A DNA stretch of 64,000 nt from Chitinophagales bacterium (GTDB lineage: Bacteria; Bacteroidota; Bacteroidia; Chitinophagales; UBA2359). The stretch is taken from the NCBI GenBank assembly GCA_041392475.1, contig JAWKLZ010000001.1, positions 2,480,001-2,544,000 on the forward strand. Direction: 5' to 3'. A model generated the notes under the pieces. The model had not been told where the DNA came from and did not search any database. It saw only the letters and a program-made list of their open reading frames with translations. A program made the translations under genes and the position numbers. Each line of letters begins with the position of its first letter. Positions within the stretch are counted from its first letter, which is position 1. Of the stretch, positions 1 through 8,979 are shown in pieces.

Positions 1-3000
1 CGGCGGAACTTTTACCTCTGAGGACACAGGTGTAACACAGGTCATCAATATTTCGGGAATGGGAATTGACAATGAGGGAGATGTGAACAATAGTGGCGAA
101 ATGACCATCACAGCAGAGGATACTGGCATTAGAACTTCCAGCACTTTTACAGACGATGGAAGCGTGATAATCTCCAAACCAGAAGCCACCGCAGGTTTCA
201 AAAAAACAGGTGGCGCAAGCGTAGTCAATTTCTTGGAAATCCAAAATGGAGGAACATTTGAAGTGGTGGATGATGGCGATTTGACCATTGATGGAGAAGA
301 TGTTGGACCTACCTTAAAGGCAGGTTTCGTCAACAACGATACGGGAATTGATGTCAATGCTGGAGGCACTTTCACTTCCGAAACCAATACCAACATTCAT
401 GTCATCAATATGAGTGGTTTGAGTACAGGAGTCGTCACGAATGGAACGATAGACAATGGCGGCAGCATGGAGATTACGGTTGAAAATACAGGGATGCAAA
501 TACAATCAGACACAACCGAAAACAGTGGTCAAATCACTATTTCTAAAATTGAAGGTTTATCCTTTGCTGCAAAAACATCAGGAGGTGCAAGTGTAGTCAA
601 TTTTTTAGAGATTCAAAATGGTGGTACTTTTTCGGTCTTATCAGGGGCTTCTCTACTCATTAATGGTCAAGTTACTGGTGCCCAAAAATCGGGCGCAACC
701 AACGCACTGCTAAACGATACGGGCATTGCAGTAAACAGTGGAGGTACTTTCATTGCAGAAACCAACTCTGATGTAGATGTCATCAACATGATTGGCGCAA
801 GTATTGGCATGAGTACAAGTGGAACAGTCGAAAACGATGGCGATTTTGACATTACTACAGAAAGCAGAGGCGTTGAAGTACAAGCAGGTGAATTTAACAA
901 TGGCGGAGATTTGGACATTTCTAAAATTGACGGTTTATCCTTTGCTGCAAAAACAACAGGCGGGGCGAGCGTGGTCAATTTCTTGGAGATTCAAAACGGA
1001 GGCACTTTTTCGGTTTTATCAGGTGGCTCTCTACTCATCAATGGACAAGATACTGGTGCTCAAAAATCGGGTGCAAGCAAAGCACAATTCAACGATACGG
1101 GCATTGCAGTCAACAGCGGCGGTACTTTCATTGCCGAAACCAATTCTGAAGTGGATGTCATCAACATGATTGGCGCAAGCATTGGCATGAGTACAAGCGG
1201 AACAGTCACCAACGATGGTGATTTTGACATGACAACAGAGGGCAGGGGAATAGATGTTGAAGCAGGTAGCTTCAGCAATGGTGGAGATTTAGACATTTCT
1301 AAAATTGAAGGACTATCTCTTGCTGCAAAAGCATCTGGCGGTGCGAGTGTGGTCAATTTCTTAGAAATTCAAAACGGGGGTACATTTTCGGTTTTATCGG
1401 GAGCTTCTCTTACGATTGACGGACAATCTACCCTTGTTGCTAAATCAGGCGTTTTATCAAATGACACAGGTATTGATGTCAATGCAGGAGGTACTTTTGA
1501 AGCGCAAGATAGTTCTACCGTCAATGTCATCAACATGATTGGCGCAAGTACAGGAGTAGTCAACAACGGGCAACTTTCGGACGCTGGTGATTTCACCATA
1601 ACCACCGAAAATATCGGAATGATGGTACAATCCGATAGCGTTGAAGTAAGTGGTACACTCACAATTACAGTTCTCGAATCTCCTTCAAAATCCATGTTGA
1701 AGAAAGGTGCTGTGAGTGTAGTCAATTTCTTGGAGATTCAAAACGGTGGAACTTTTGAAATTGCATCTGGTGGAGAAGTAATCGTGGACGGAGGAGGTGG
1801 CCCTTCAAAATCGGGAAAACTGAACAATGATGTAGGTGTAAGCATTGATTCGGGCGGATTACTACACACTGACAGTGAAGCAATTTTGCAAATCAAAAAC
1901 ATCATTGGCGAAGGTATGGGCATGAGAAATGATGGTACAGTGAACAACGACGGAACCGTTGACTTCAATAACATTGGCGGCAATGCCTTGGAAAACAACG
2001 AAGAGTTCAACAACAACGACTGTTCGGTGTTCATCACAGATAGCAAAGTCAACAATACAGAAGATGCCGACTTTTTGAATCAAGGCTTGATTTCGTCCAG
2101 TTATGGCGAAAATGGCGAGCAACACGAAAATGATGGAATGTTCGTAAACGAAGGAATTATTGAAGACCCTAACAATGCTTTTGTGAATATCATTGGAAAT
2201 CCAATCATTGAAGTGGATGACGGCAATATTTCTAACTATACACTTTTCACTCCAATGTTCACTTGCTTTGGTGAAAATGTGGAAAATGCCACCAATAAAC
2301 CCCTTGATGTCAATGGTGTATTCACCGTCAATATGTGGTACACAGATATTTCACTCACTGAAGTTGCCGGGATTTATATCTTTTCCGAAATACTAAATAT
2401 CAACCGCTTTGTACCCAACTTCAATGTCTTAGGTCCTGGCACGCATACAATCTATGTGAGCGTGGACAGCGATACCTTTGCAGATTGTGGAGCAACAAAT
2501 GTAGTATTGGTGAAATTGACCATTTATGACCTTCCCGAAATTACTCCAATTGACCAAGCTATTTGCCTCAACCAACCATTGACTACACCTTTGGGAGTAG
2601 AAGACAATGGATATGATTATACTTGGTACGACCAAGAAACGGGCGGCAATGTTCTGACTACTGGAACGGAATATACTCCAAATCCGCTGCCAACAACGAC
2701 AACTACGTACTGGGTAGAAGCTGCAAATTCGCAAAGCTGTATGAGTGACGGCAGAACAGCAGTCACACTAACCGTTTACGATTTGCCAGAAACACAAGAA
2801 ATCACTTCCAGCAGTGATTTCGTACTTTGTGAAGAGGACAACATCGTTTTAGGCGCAGGAAATTATCCTGAAAACTATACCTATCAGTGGTCCAATACTG
2901 CCACAACACAAAGTATTACTGTCACCTCTTCTGGTATTTATACAGTAACTGTTACGAACGAAAACGGCTGCACAACAACCGCAGATGCCACTCTTCTAAG

Positions 3001-4192
3001 CTGCTGTAATGCCGTTGCAGGTACACTTATGCTGGTAGAACCAGATGTGTGTGTAGGCGATGACCTCGTTGTAAGTACAAATGGCACACATCAAACCGAT
3101 GATGGCTATGTTTTATACTATTTGTTGGTGAATGAAACAACGGGTATTATTGAAGCAGTCAATACCACAGGTATATTTGCAGGTGTGGCAGAAGGGGATT
3201 ACGAACTATATAGTTATGTGGAATTAAGTGTGTTGCCACCTGTTCCCTCTCCTGTGGGTAGTTCTAATTTGTTGATAAGCAGTATTGGTACATCAGATGT
3301 TGGATGTTATGACCTTTCCACACTTCAAGCGGTCACCATGCCAGAAATACCAAGTGCAGAAGTTACCTATAGTACTACAAATGGAGCAAGTAGCCTCACC
3401 AACATGGCAACCATCACCATCACAGGTGGAACGCCTTCTTACTACACAGACTTTACATCTACAGGGGCTGCTTTCTTAAACAGTTTTGCAGTAGGGGTTT
3501 ATACGGTTAATTATTCCGATGAAGCTACTTGGAACTTGATAGTTACGGACGACAATGGCTGTGAGAGTGCCGCATGGATAATTGGTTCATCGGACAATCC
3601 AAATGTAACCATCAACAGTGTGGTCATTACAAAGGAAACGTGCATAGGTGATGAAGATGGAGCAATCAACATTGCAGTGAGTGGTGGATTTGCTTGTGTT
3701 CCTCCTCCTGCTTACACCTATAGTTGGACAGGACCAAACGGTTTTGTTGCCAGTACAGAAGACATCTCTAACTTGGTATCAGGCACTTACTACGTCACCA
3801 TCAACGACTGCAATGGCGGAAGTTTGACCGACGATTTTTATGTGGGCAGACAGCCTTCGGGTAGAGGCAGAGGTCGAGGAAGTGTTGGCTGTGCAACAAG
3901 TGGCAGCAAAACAGACATTGTCAATTCAGGTGAGACTTTCTTACAAGTTCGTCCAAATCCATTTAGCTATTATACGACTATTGAATTTGGCATTGCACAA
4001 ACGGCTATTGCAGACATCACACTCTACACTTTGGATGGTAGAAAAGTGAAGGAAATTTACCACACACTTGCCGAAAACGATGCAGTTCATCAGATTTACT
4101 TTGAGGCTGAAAATATCAGCCCAGGTATGTACTTGCTGCGATTAACAACCGAAAGTGGGGAAATGGTGATAGAGAAGTTGGTGGTACAGTAA
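1..4192 (+). CDS. Giant repetitive T9SS-secreted surface protein, 5' end outside window
   Basis: The frame is already open at base 2, so the gene begins upstream and the first internal ATG (59) is not its start. The first ~2.1 kb encode about five degenerate repeats of 123-126 residues, each marked by SVVNFLEIQNGGTF, with copies starting near bases 224, 595, 973, 1351 and 1720. They are rich in N, G, T and D, as expected for a beta-solenoid-like stalk. Ig-like modules follow (one around TYWVEA, another around YTYQWSNT), then a SprB-like repeat (GDEDGAINIAVSGG, YSWTGPNGF) and an RGRGRG linker. The last ~80 residues are a type A T9SS sorting domain (RPNPF ... GMYLLRL ... EKLVVQ). By family knowledge such proteins cross the outer membrane through T9SS and are anchored or released at the surface. 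A role in adhesion or gliding is inferred. A strong hairpin follows the stop. Confidence 0.9.
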   Translation, partial: GGTFTSEDTGVTQVINISGMGIDNEGDVNNSGEMTITAEDTGIRTSSTFTDDGSVIISKPEATAGFKKTGGASVVNFLEIQNGGTFEVVDDGDLTIDGEDVGPTLKAGFVNNDTGIDVNAGGTFTSETNTNIHVINMSGLSTGVVTNGTIDNGGSMEITVENTGMQIQSDTTENSGQITISKIEGLSFAAKTSGGASVVNFLEIQNGGTFSVLSGASLLINGQVTGAQKSGATNALLNDTGIAVNSGGTFIAETNSDVDVINMIGASIGMSTSGTVENDGDFDITTESRGVEVQAGEFNNGGDLDISKIDGLSFAAKTTGGASVVNFLEIQNGGTFSVLSGGSLLINGQDTGAQKSGASKAQFNDTGIAVNSGGTFIAETNSEVDVINMIGASIGMSTSGTVTNDGDFDMTTEGRGIDVEAGSFSNGGDLDISKIEGLSLAAKASGGASVVNFLEIQNGGTFSVLSGASLTIDGQSTLVAKSGVLSNDTGIDVNAGGTFEAQDSSTVNVINMIGASTGVVNNGQLSDAGDFTITTENIGMMVQSDSVEVSGTLTITVLESPSKSMLKKGAVSVVNFLEIQNGGTFEIASGGEVIVDGGGGPSKSGKLNNDVGVSIDSGGLLHTDSEAILQIKNIIGEGMGMRNDGTVNNDGTVDFNNIGGNALENNEEFNNNDCSVFITDSKVNNTEDADFLNQGLISSSYGENGEQHENDGMFVNEGIIEDPNNAFVNIIGNPIIEVDDGNISNYTLFTPMFTCFGENVENATNKPLDVNGVFTVNMWYTDISLTEVAGIYIFSEILNINRFVPNFNVLGPGTHTIYVSVDSDTFADCGATNVVLVKLTIYDLPEITPIDQAICLNQPLTTPLGVEDNGYDYTWYDQETGGNVLTTGTEYTPNPLPTTTTTYWVEAANSQSCMSDGRTAVTLTVYDLPETQEITSSSDFVLCEEDNIVLGAGNYPENYTYQWSNTATTQSITVTSSGIYTVTVTNENGCTTTADATLLSCCNAVAGTLMLVEPDVCVGDDLVVSTNGTHQTDDGYVLYYLLVNETTGIIEAVNTTGIFAGVAEGDYELYSYVELSVLPPVPSPVGSSNLLISSIGTSDVGCYDLSTLQAVTMPEIPSAEVTYSTTNGASSLTNMATITITGGTPSYYTDFTSTGAAFLNSFAVGVYTVNYSDEATWNLIVTDDNGCESAAWIIGSSDNPNVTINSVVITKETCIGDEDGAINIAVSGGFACVPPPAYTYSWTGPNGFVASTEDISNLVSGTYYVTINDCNGGSLTDDFYVGRQPSGRGRGRGSVGCATSGSKTDIVNSGETFLQVRPNPFSYYTTIEFGIAQTAIADITLYTLDGRKVKEIYHTLAENDAVHQIYFEAENISPGMYLLRLTTESGEMVIEKLVVQ

Positions 4193-4210
4193 ATCAATAT
4201 CGAATTAAAC

Positions 4211-4257
4211 AAAAAAAGGCTCAACAACAGTTTCAAAACCGTCATTGAGCCTTTTTT
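4211..4257. terminator. Bidirectional intrinsic terminator
   Basis: An A-run plus GGCTCAA pairs with TTGAGCC plus a T-run around a loop of about 20 bases. It lies between two convergent genes and has A/T tracts on both sides, so it can serve both. Confidence 0.85.
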
Positions 4258-4291
4258 TATATCATTATTGATTGAATTAGAAGCTTATCCG

Positions 4292-5086
4292 CTACCAACG
4301 TTTACCAAACATGAACTTCACATACAAATTCAAAAACAAAAACTTATTGTAATCTATCTCCTCGTCCAATGCCACCAAAATTGGTACACGAGAAGCATAC
4401 ACATTCACCATTGCACCTACTTCCAAAGCCTTTACATACTCATTGTAGTTGGCCCAATCAAACATAAGGGCAACTTTTGCCTTTGCACCGGGATAAATTT
4501 TCATTTCGTTGAGGCCAAAAGAAAATCCGGAAGCTCCGTAAATGCGGTTTTGACTCAGAAAAATATTGGCATTTCCTTCAGGTTCTAAGCCATCTTCGTA
4601 TTTTTCGTCACGAGTCGTGAAGTTGATATTGCTGCCATTTCCATAAATCAATTCGAGGTAATAAGGTTTGGCAAGTCCCAAAGACAATCCACCCGCATAA
4701 TACAAACCTATGTCCACCCCACTTTTACGCCCCTTTTCCGCCAACATTTTTATTTTGCCCACTGTAAAGTTGAGGTTGTAAAAATTGTTTTGTTTGGCAT
4801 ACACATACCCACGAGCAGAATTGCGAGAAGAAGCAAAAATGCTTTGATTACGGTATTCTTTTGGATGTTTAATGTCCATCAACTCAATTTCATAAACGGT
4901 TTTTTTGAAAATATTGTTGATTTTTACAAAGTGTGCATTGATACCAAAGCCATTGGTATGGGCTTGAATACCCATGCTAAATTCCCGCTTAAACACCACA
5001 TCATCGTAGGTCAGGGTGCTGTTTTGGGCGGCCAAAAAGTTGGGAGCCAATACAAGGAAAACTACTAGGTAACGTAAATAGGACAT
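4292..5086 (-). CDS. Predicted outer-membrane or exported protein, unknown function
   Basis: A 264-residue protein with a clear N-terminal signal peptide (about residues 1-20, hydrophobic YLVVFLVLAPNFLAA followed by Q). The rest alternates aromatic and polar residues and ends in an aromatic strand (LYVKFMFGKRW), which is typical of a small outer-membrane beta-barrel. I do not recognise a named family. It has its own promoter region and converges on the preceding gene. A barrel or periplasmic role is inferred from the signal and terminal strand only. Confidence 0.7.
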   Translation of the reverse strand: MSYLRYLVVFLVLAPNFLAAQNSTLTYDDVVFKREFSMGIQAHTNGFGINAHFVKINNIFKKTVYEIELMDIKHPKEYRNQSIFASSRNSARGYVYAKQNNFYNLNFTVGKIKMLAEKGRKSGVDIGLYYAGGLSLGLAKPYYLELIYGNGSNINFTTRDEKYEDGLEPEGNANIFLSQNRIYGASGFSFGLNEMKIYPGAKAKVALMFDWANYNEYVKALEVGAMVNVYASRVPILVALDEEIDYNKFLFLNLYVKFMFGKRW

Positions 5087-5233
5087 AGGGGTGATTTTAA
5101 AAAATGAGCAATCTTAACTCTAAATTTACAAAGAATATTACAAAAAATAGATTCTTTTTGTTTATGATACCCCTATTTCTATCAATTCTTACTGCAAAAA
5201 TGTAGCATGACCGACCGAAAAGGGCAATACATC

Positions 5234-5566
5234 TCAATGAGCACAGCGCACACAAGTAGCACTTTCAGGCATATACATCAACCGAGCCATTTGAATAGAC
5301 TGACCACACTTTACACATTTCCCAAATTCGGCTTCGTCAATTTTCGACAAAGAAGTTTGTAAATTCGACAACTTTTGCCTCGCTCGCCTTAAATTCTCCT
5401 CATTCACCCCCTTATTATTGATGGCATCCATTCGGGTAATTCTTCCCAAAGCATTGTCTGGGGAAATAGGTTGGGTCAGCACTTCCAACTCAAAAATCTG
5501 GTCTTCCACCACTGCAATTGCCTCCTCCATTTTTTGCTTCAATTCTTCTCTTTCAGCCAAGTCCAT
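5234..5566 (-). CDS. DksA/TraR family C4 zinc-finger protein
   Basis: A 110-residue protein with an N-terminal helical segment (EREELKQKMEEAI...) and a C-terminal C4 zinc finger of the form CVKC-x17-CVRC (Cys84, 87, 105, 108). This is the architecture of DksA/TraR proteins, which insert into the RNA polymerase secondary channel and modulate rRNA and stress transcription with ppGpp. The protein is shorter than E. coli DksA (151 residues), nearer to the TraR-like short forms. The stretch SPDNALGRITRMDAINNK before the finger is common in the Bacteroidota versions. It is monocistronic. Confidence 0.85.
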   Translation of the reverse strand: MDLAEREELKQKMEEAIAVVEDQIFELEVLTQPISPDNALGRITRMDAINNKGVNEENLRRARQKLSNLQTSLSKIDEAEFGKCVKCGQSIQMARLMYMPESATCVRCAH

Positions 5567-5650
5567 ACGCTACCAAATAGTTGATTTGTGTTTACAATAA
5601 AATACTCTCTAATAACAAAATAGCTGTGCAACTGTTTTCGTACATTTGGA

Positions 5651-5920
5651 CTTTAAACGAAAGACTAAAACCTTATAGGTTTAACTTACGAAAATACATA
5701 CAAGTTTAGTAACTTCAAGAAATCATATAACCTACGTTTCGGTCATATTTCACAGAGCATTGAAAATCAAATTTAATAATAATTAAAAATCTATCAATTG
5801 AGATAAAAATAATTTCTTAGTAATTTGATTTTTATTTTATTATAAAAAAGTTATCGAAATGTAGGATATAATTAAACACCTATAAGGTTTGAAAGCCCTT
5901 ATTAAAGTCTTTCGTCTTAT
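5651..5920. repeat. Long-range inverted repeat in the 5567-5946 spacer
   Basis: Arm 1 (5657-5682) contains ACGAAAGACT and AAACCTTATAGGT. Arm 2 (5878-5914) contains the reverse complements ACCTATAAGGTTT and AGTCTTTCGT. The 195 bases between them are very AT-rich. The spacer otherwise shows no gene. A related ACTTTAGACGAAAGA word recurs at 8821. Confidence 0.65.
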
Positions 5921-5946
5921 GTCTAGAACATAAAACAAACCATCAA

Positions 5947-6651
5947 ATGAAAAAATTCTTCTACACCATCGCTGCCTTATGTTTCCTCACTTTCTCCCTT
6001 CAACTATCAGCCCAACAAACCGAAACCTCAAAAGAAAACGCCTGCAAAGTCATGATGCCCACGCTTGAAGGCACTTACGAAGGTGACTGCAAAAAAGGTT
6101 TTGCAGAAGGAACAGGTAAAGCTGTTGGATTGGATCAATATGAGGGTGACTTCAAAAAAGGATTACCACACGGCAAAGGCACTTACACATGGTCGAATGG
6201 TGATTACTACATCGGCAACTGGAAAAATGGTGAGCGAAACGGTGTAGGCATGATGCGGATTGCAGGAGAAGCCACTACTGAAAAACCCAAAGACAGAGAG
6301 GGTATATGGAAAAATGGCAAATTTGTAAGAGCCATCTTTGAAGCCAACCACAAATTCCTCCGAAAACAAAATGTGGTCAGTGCTTCTGCCAAAAAAATGG
6401 ATGATGCCATCAATAGAGTCCAAACCAACATCACCAACGCCTCAGAAGTCCGAGATTTGATGATTATCAATGATAGCGGCATCCTCGAACAAGACGGCAA
6501 CAACCGCATCACCATCCGTGATCCGCAATTCCCTCTCCACGTAAAAATCAACTACCGAACTTCCTCTAAATTATCTGGAACAGACATAGATGTTGTCGTA
6601 GAATACATCCTCGGATCTCCTGGTAATTGGATGGTGACTTTGAGGCATTGA
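5947..6651 (+). CDS. Secreted MORN-repeat protein
   Basis: A 234-residue protein with a Sec signal peptide (MKKFFYTIAALCFLTFSLQLSAQ). Three or four MORN-type repeats follow at about residues 40-105 (YEGDCKKGFAEGTGKA, YEGDFKKGLPHGKGTY, YIGNWKNGERNGVG). MORN repeats form an elongated beta-sheet used for membrane or protein contacts. The C-terminal ~110 residues match nothing I recognise. The start is the first ATG after the AT-rich spacer and directly precedes the signal peptide. Confidence 0.85.
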   Translation: MKKFFYTIAALCFLTFSLQLSAQQTETSKENACKVMMPTLEGTYEGDCKKGFAEGTGKAVGLDQYEGDFKKGLPHGKGTYTWSNGDYYIGNWKNGERNGVGMMRIAGEATTEKPKDREGIWKNGKFVRAIFEANHKFLRKQNVVSASAKKMDDAINRVQTNITNASEVRDLMIINDSGILEQDGNNRITIRDPQFPLHVKINYRTSSKLSGTDIDVVVEYILGSPGNWMVTLRH

Positions 6652-6683
6652 GTAAAGTTCTCCTCTTTATTATCATTTGTAGC

Positions 6684-7187
6684 TTAAAATTCCTGATTCA
6701 AAGCCGTGTCTGTTCCACCTTCATTAGAATCTTCAGGCAAGGCTATTGAAGTGGGAAGATGATTGTTATTAACAGGTACAACCGTAATATCCGACTCTTT
6801 CCCCCAAAAACTTTGATTTAAAGTCAATGCTATTTGGCAATCAGTAGCATCTTCTGTTAGCAGCAATGACACAGGTAATTGATTGTAAGTGACAGAAATA
6901 GCAGAGCCATGAGAACCTGTACCCCATTCATAACTATAACCTTGAAAAGGAATCCTATCTCCATTGATGTAAACATATACTGGGAAAGGAATTTCAGGAA
7001 AATTAATTGGATCAAAAGAACATACAGGAACGATTTCAACATCCGCATCTTCTAAATCACAAACACTTGTTTTGGCATGATTGAGTATTTCGTTATCCAA
7101 CTCCGTTACAATTTCTGCATCTTTACTACAACTCGTCAACGCCAATAAGAGGGCAAAAAATAGGCTAAAAAGGATTCTTGTGTTCAT
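6684..7187 (-). CDS. Lipoprotein of unknown function
   Basis: A 167-residue protein with a lipoprotein signal peptide and lipobox (LALTSC, Cys20). The mature part contains four further Cys (around CDLEDADVEIVPVC and TDCQIAL), a motif resembling an Ig/PKD strand (YSYEWGTGSHGSAISV) and an acidic tail. No family is recognised. It is convergent with the MORN gene; the two stop codons are about 30 bp apart. Confidence 0.7.
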   Translation of the reverse strand: MNTRILFSLFFALLLALTSCSKDAEIVTELDNEILNHAKTSVCDLEDADVEIVPVCSFDPINFPEIPFPVYVYINGDRIPFQGYSYEWGTGSHGSAISVTYNQLPVSLLLTEDATDCQIALTLNQSFWGKESDITVVPVNNNHLPTSIALPEDSNEGGTDTALNQEF

Positions 7188-7288
7188 TATTGATTGCTTT
7201 AATTATGAAAGTTATGATTGTCATCTGTATAACCTCTGCCCTTCCATAAACGCTGCATATAAGAATCGTTATTTATGATAAATAGCCC

Positions 7289-7310
7289 GTTCAAGTGTGA
7301 ACACTTGAAC
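7289..7310. repeat. Perfect 10-bp palindrome in the 7188-7566 spacer
   Basis: GTTCAAGTGT, two bases, then ACACTTGAAC, a perfect inverted repeat. It could be an operator or part of a small hairpin element. The surrounding 379-bp spacer contains no gene I can support. Confidence 0.6.
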
Positions 7311-7356
7311 GAAGCCCTTGCCGCAAGTTTCCTAACTTACAGAATGTTAATCTTTT

Positions 7357-7389
7357 AGAAAATGGAAGTCTTAGGAACTTCCGTTTTCT
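7357..7389. repeat. Imperfect hairpin (GGAAGT/ACTTCC type)
   Basis: AGAAAATGGAAGT and ACTTCCGTTTTCT pair at 12 of 13 positions around a 7-base loop. A related GGAAGTT/AACTTCC hairpin occurs at 44386-44418, so this may be a repeated intergenic element. Confidence 0.5.
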
Positions 7390-7566
7390 GTAGGGAGTAG
7401 TTTTTTGAACAGAAAAAGATAAAGACCTAACTTGAAGCAAAAACTTCTGAAATTTTTGTTTTTAAAAAAAGTGGTTGTCACTGAAGTCAATCACCTCTAA
7501 AGTCTAAATTTCAGAAGTCTATTTCACTTCACATATTTTGCGATAGGCAGTCAGTCTATAGTAATC

Positions 7567-8760
7567 CTAAAACTCCCTTCCCTTCAACATTCCATGCCAG
7601 TACATTTTCGGCAAACCATAAGCCTTCAAAGCATACATACTGTAACGCTCCTCACTTTGGTCGAATGGGAAAGACTCTGCAGGTTGTTTATCGTAGTCAA
7701 ATTCTGCCAAAATCAACTTGCCATAGCCCGTCACCAAAGGACAAGAAGTATAACCATCGTAGTGTTTCGCCAGTGGCTGTCCATCCATCAGTGACATTAA
7801 ATTTGCGACCGTTGTAGGGGCTTGTTTGCGGATAGCAGCACCCGTTTTGGAAGTCGGCAAATTGCTGCAATCTCCCAGTGAAAACACATTCTCGTAGCGG
7901 GTATGTTGTGTGGTGTATTTGTCCACTTCTACCCATCCCGAACTTGCCGCCAAAGGACTGTTCTTGATGAAATCAGGTGGTGCCATTGGAGGCGTGACGT
8001 GAATCATGGAGTATTCCATTGTGGTTTTTTCACCTGTTTCCATGTGTACAAAATCTGCCTCTTTTTTGTCGGGTCGAAGTGCAGTCAAATTGGTCAACCA
8101 ATGGCGGTTGATGCCATAACGGTCGGCTACTTTGGTCAAAGAAGCGGCATACTTAGGCACTGCAAAAATGCCTCCGCCCGCTTTGCAGAAATGAACATCT
8201 ACTTTCTTTGACAAGCCGTTTTTGCGGAAATAGTCAGAAGCCAAGAAACAAATTTTGATGGGTGCGCCACCGCACTTGATGGGTGTAGCGGGTTCGGTAA
8301 AAATCGCATTGCCGCTTTTGGTGTTTTGAATAGCAGCCCAAGTAGAATCCACTGTTTCAAAAGAATAATTGCTGACTACACCTGTACCAGGTTTGCCCAC
8401 GCTTTCCTTCAATCCAGGAATGAGTCCCCAATCTATCTGAATTCCTGCTGCAACGACCAAATAGTCGTAAGTCACTTTTTTACCACTCTTCAGCGTAACA
8501 CTGTTGTTGTCTGGGTCGAAACTTTCTACAGCGTCTTGTATCCATGTCGCATTGTGTGGAATAAAATCGGCTTGGTTTCTTTCCGAAACGCTTTTGTCAA
8601 AAACACCTGCACCTACCAAGGTCCAAATCGGTTGATAGTAGTGTTTGGTGCTTGGGTCTATGATTGCCACTTCTGGAGCGTTGGGTTTATTACATAATAA
8701 GGATGCTACGGACAAGCCTGCACTCCCCGCTCCAACTATAAGTACTTGATAATGTGCCAT
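7567..8760 (-). CDS. sqr: Sulfide:quinone oxidoreductase, type II (mitochondrial SQOR-like)
   Basis: A 397-residue FAD-dependent enzyme that oxidises sulfide and passes electrons to the quinone pool at the membrane surface. It has an N-terminal dinucleotide fold (VLIVGAGSAGL), the YYQPIWTLVGAG segment, a conserved Cys163 in KCGGAPIK and a second Cys340 in TSCPLVTGYG. HVTPPMAPPD, VFSLGDCSNLPTSKTGAA and AEFDYDKQPAE are the signatures shared with eukaryotic SQOR. The length and the absence of a signal peptide fit the family. It is the last gene of a minus-strand series after the SoeA-like and DUF1641 genes, with a 219-bp gap that holds an inverted repeat. Together they suggest sulfide and sulfite oxidation into the respiratory chain. 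Confidence 0.92.
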   Translation of the reverse strand: MAHYQVLIVGAGSAGLSVASLLCNKPNAPEVAIIDPSTKHYYQPIWTLVGAGVFDKSVSERNQADFIPHNATWIQDAVESFDPDNNSVTLKSGKKVTYDYLVVAAGIQIDWGLIPGLKESVGKPGTGVVSNYSFETVDSTWAAIQNTKSGNAIFTEPATPIKCGGAPIKICFLASDYFRKNGLSKKVDVHFCKAGGGIFAVPKYAASLTKVADRYGINRHWLTNLTALRPDKKEADFVHMETGEKTTMEYSMIHVTPPMAPPDFIKNSPLAASSGWVEVDKYTTQHTRYENVFSLGDCSNLPTSKTGAAIRKQAPTTVANLMSLMDGQPLAKHYDGYTSCPLVTGYGKLILAEFDYDKQPAESFPFDQSEERYSMYALKAYGLPKMYWHGMLKGREF

Positions 8761-8819
8761 AATAATTATTTTAATATGTTTAAGTTATTATTATTATTGA
8801 TTAAATGGTATATCCGTTT

Positions 8820-8971
8820 TAGACTTTAGACGAAAGATTAAAGACATAAGACAAAAAGTTTTAAATCATCGACAGCAATTAAATAAAGTAAAATTGAATT
8901 TTTAATTCAATTTAATCATAACCAAACATTTACTTATTTTGTCTTTCTACTTATGTCTTTCATCCAAAGTC
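8820..8971. repeat. Inverted repeat between the DUF1641 gene and sqr
   Basis: Arm 1 (8820-8852) contains GACTTTAGACGAAAGAT and AGACATAAGAC. The reverse complement of arm 2 (8941-8971) reads GACTTTGGATGAAAGACATA. The arms are imperfect and flank ~90 AT-rich bases. The word family matches the arms at 5651-5920. It could work as a transcript-processing hairpin or be a miniature interspersed element. Confidence 0.6.
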
Positions 8972-8979
8972 CAAATTTA

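Noticed and set aside
667..2055. Several minus-strand frames opposite the repeat protein
   Set aside because: They repeat with the repeat unit and mirror its codons; they are antisense shadows without start signals or motifs.
4268..4588. A 106-codon plus-strand frame
   Set aside because: It is antisense to the exported protein gene at 4292-5086.
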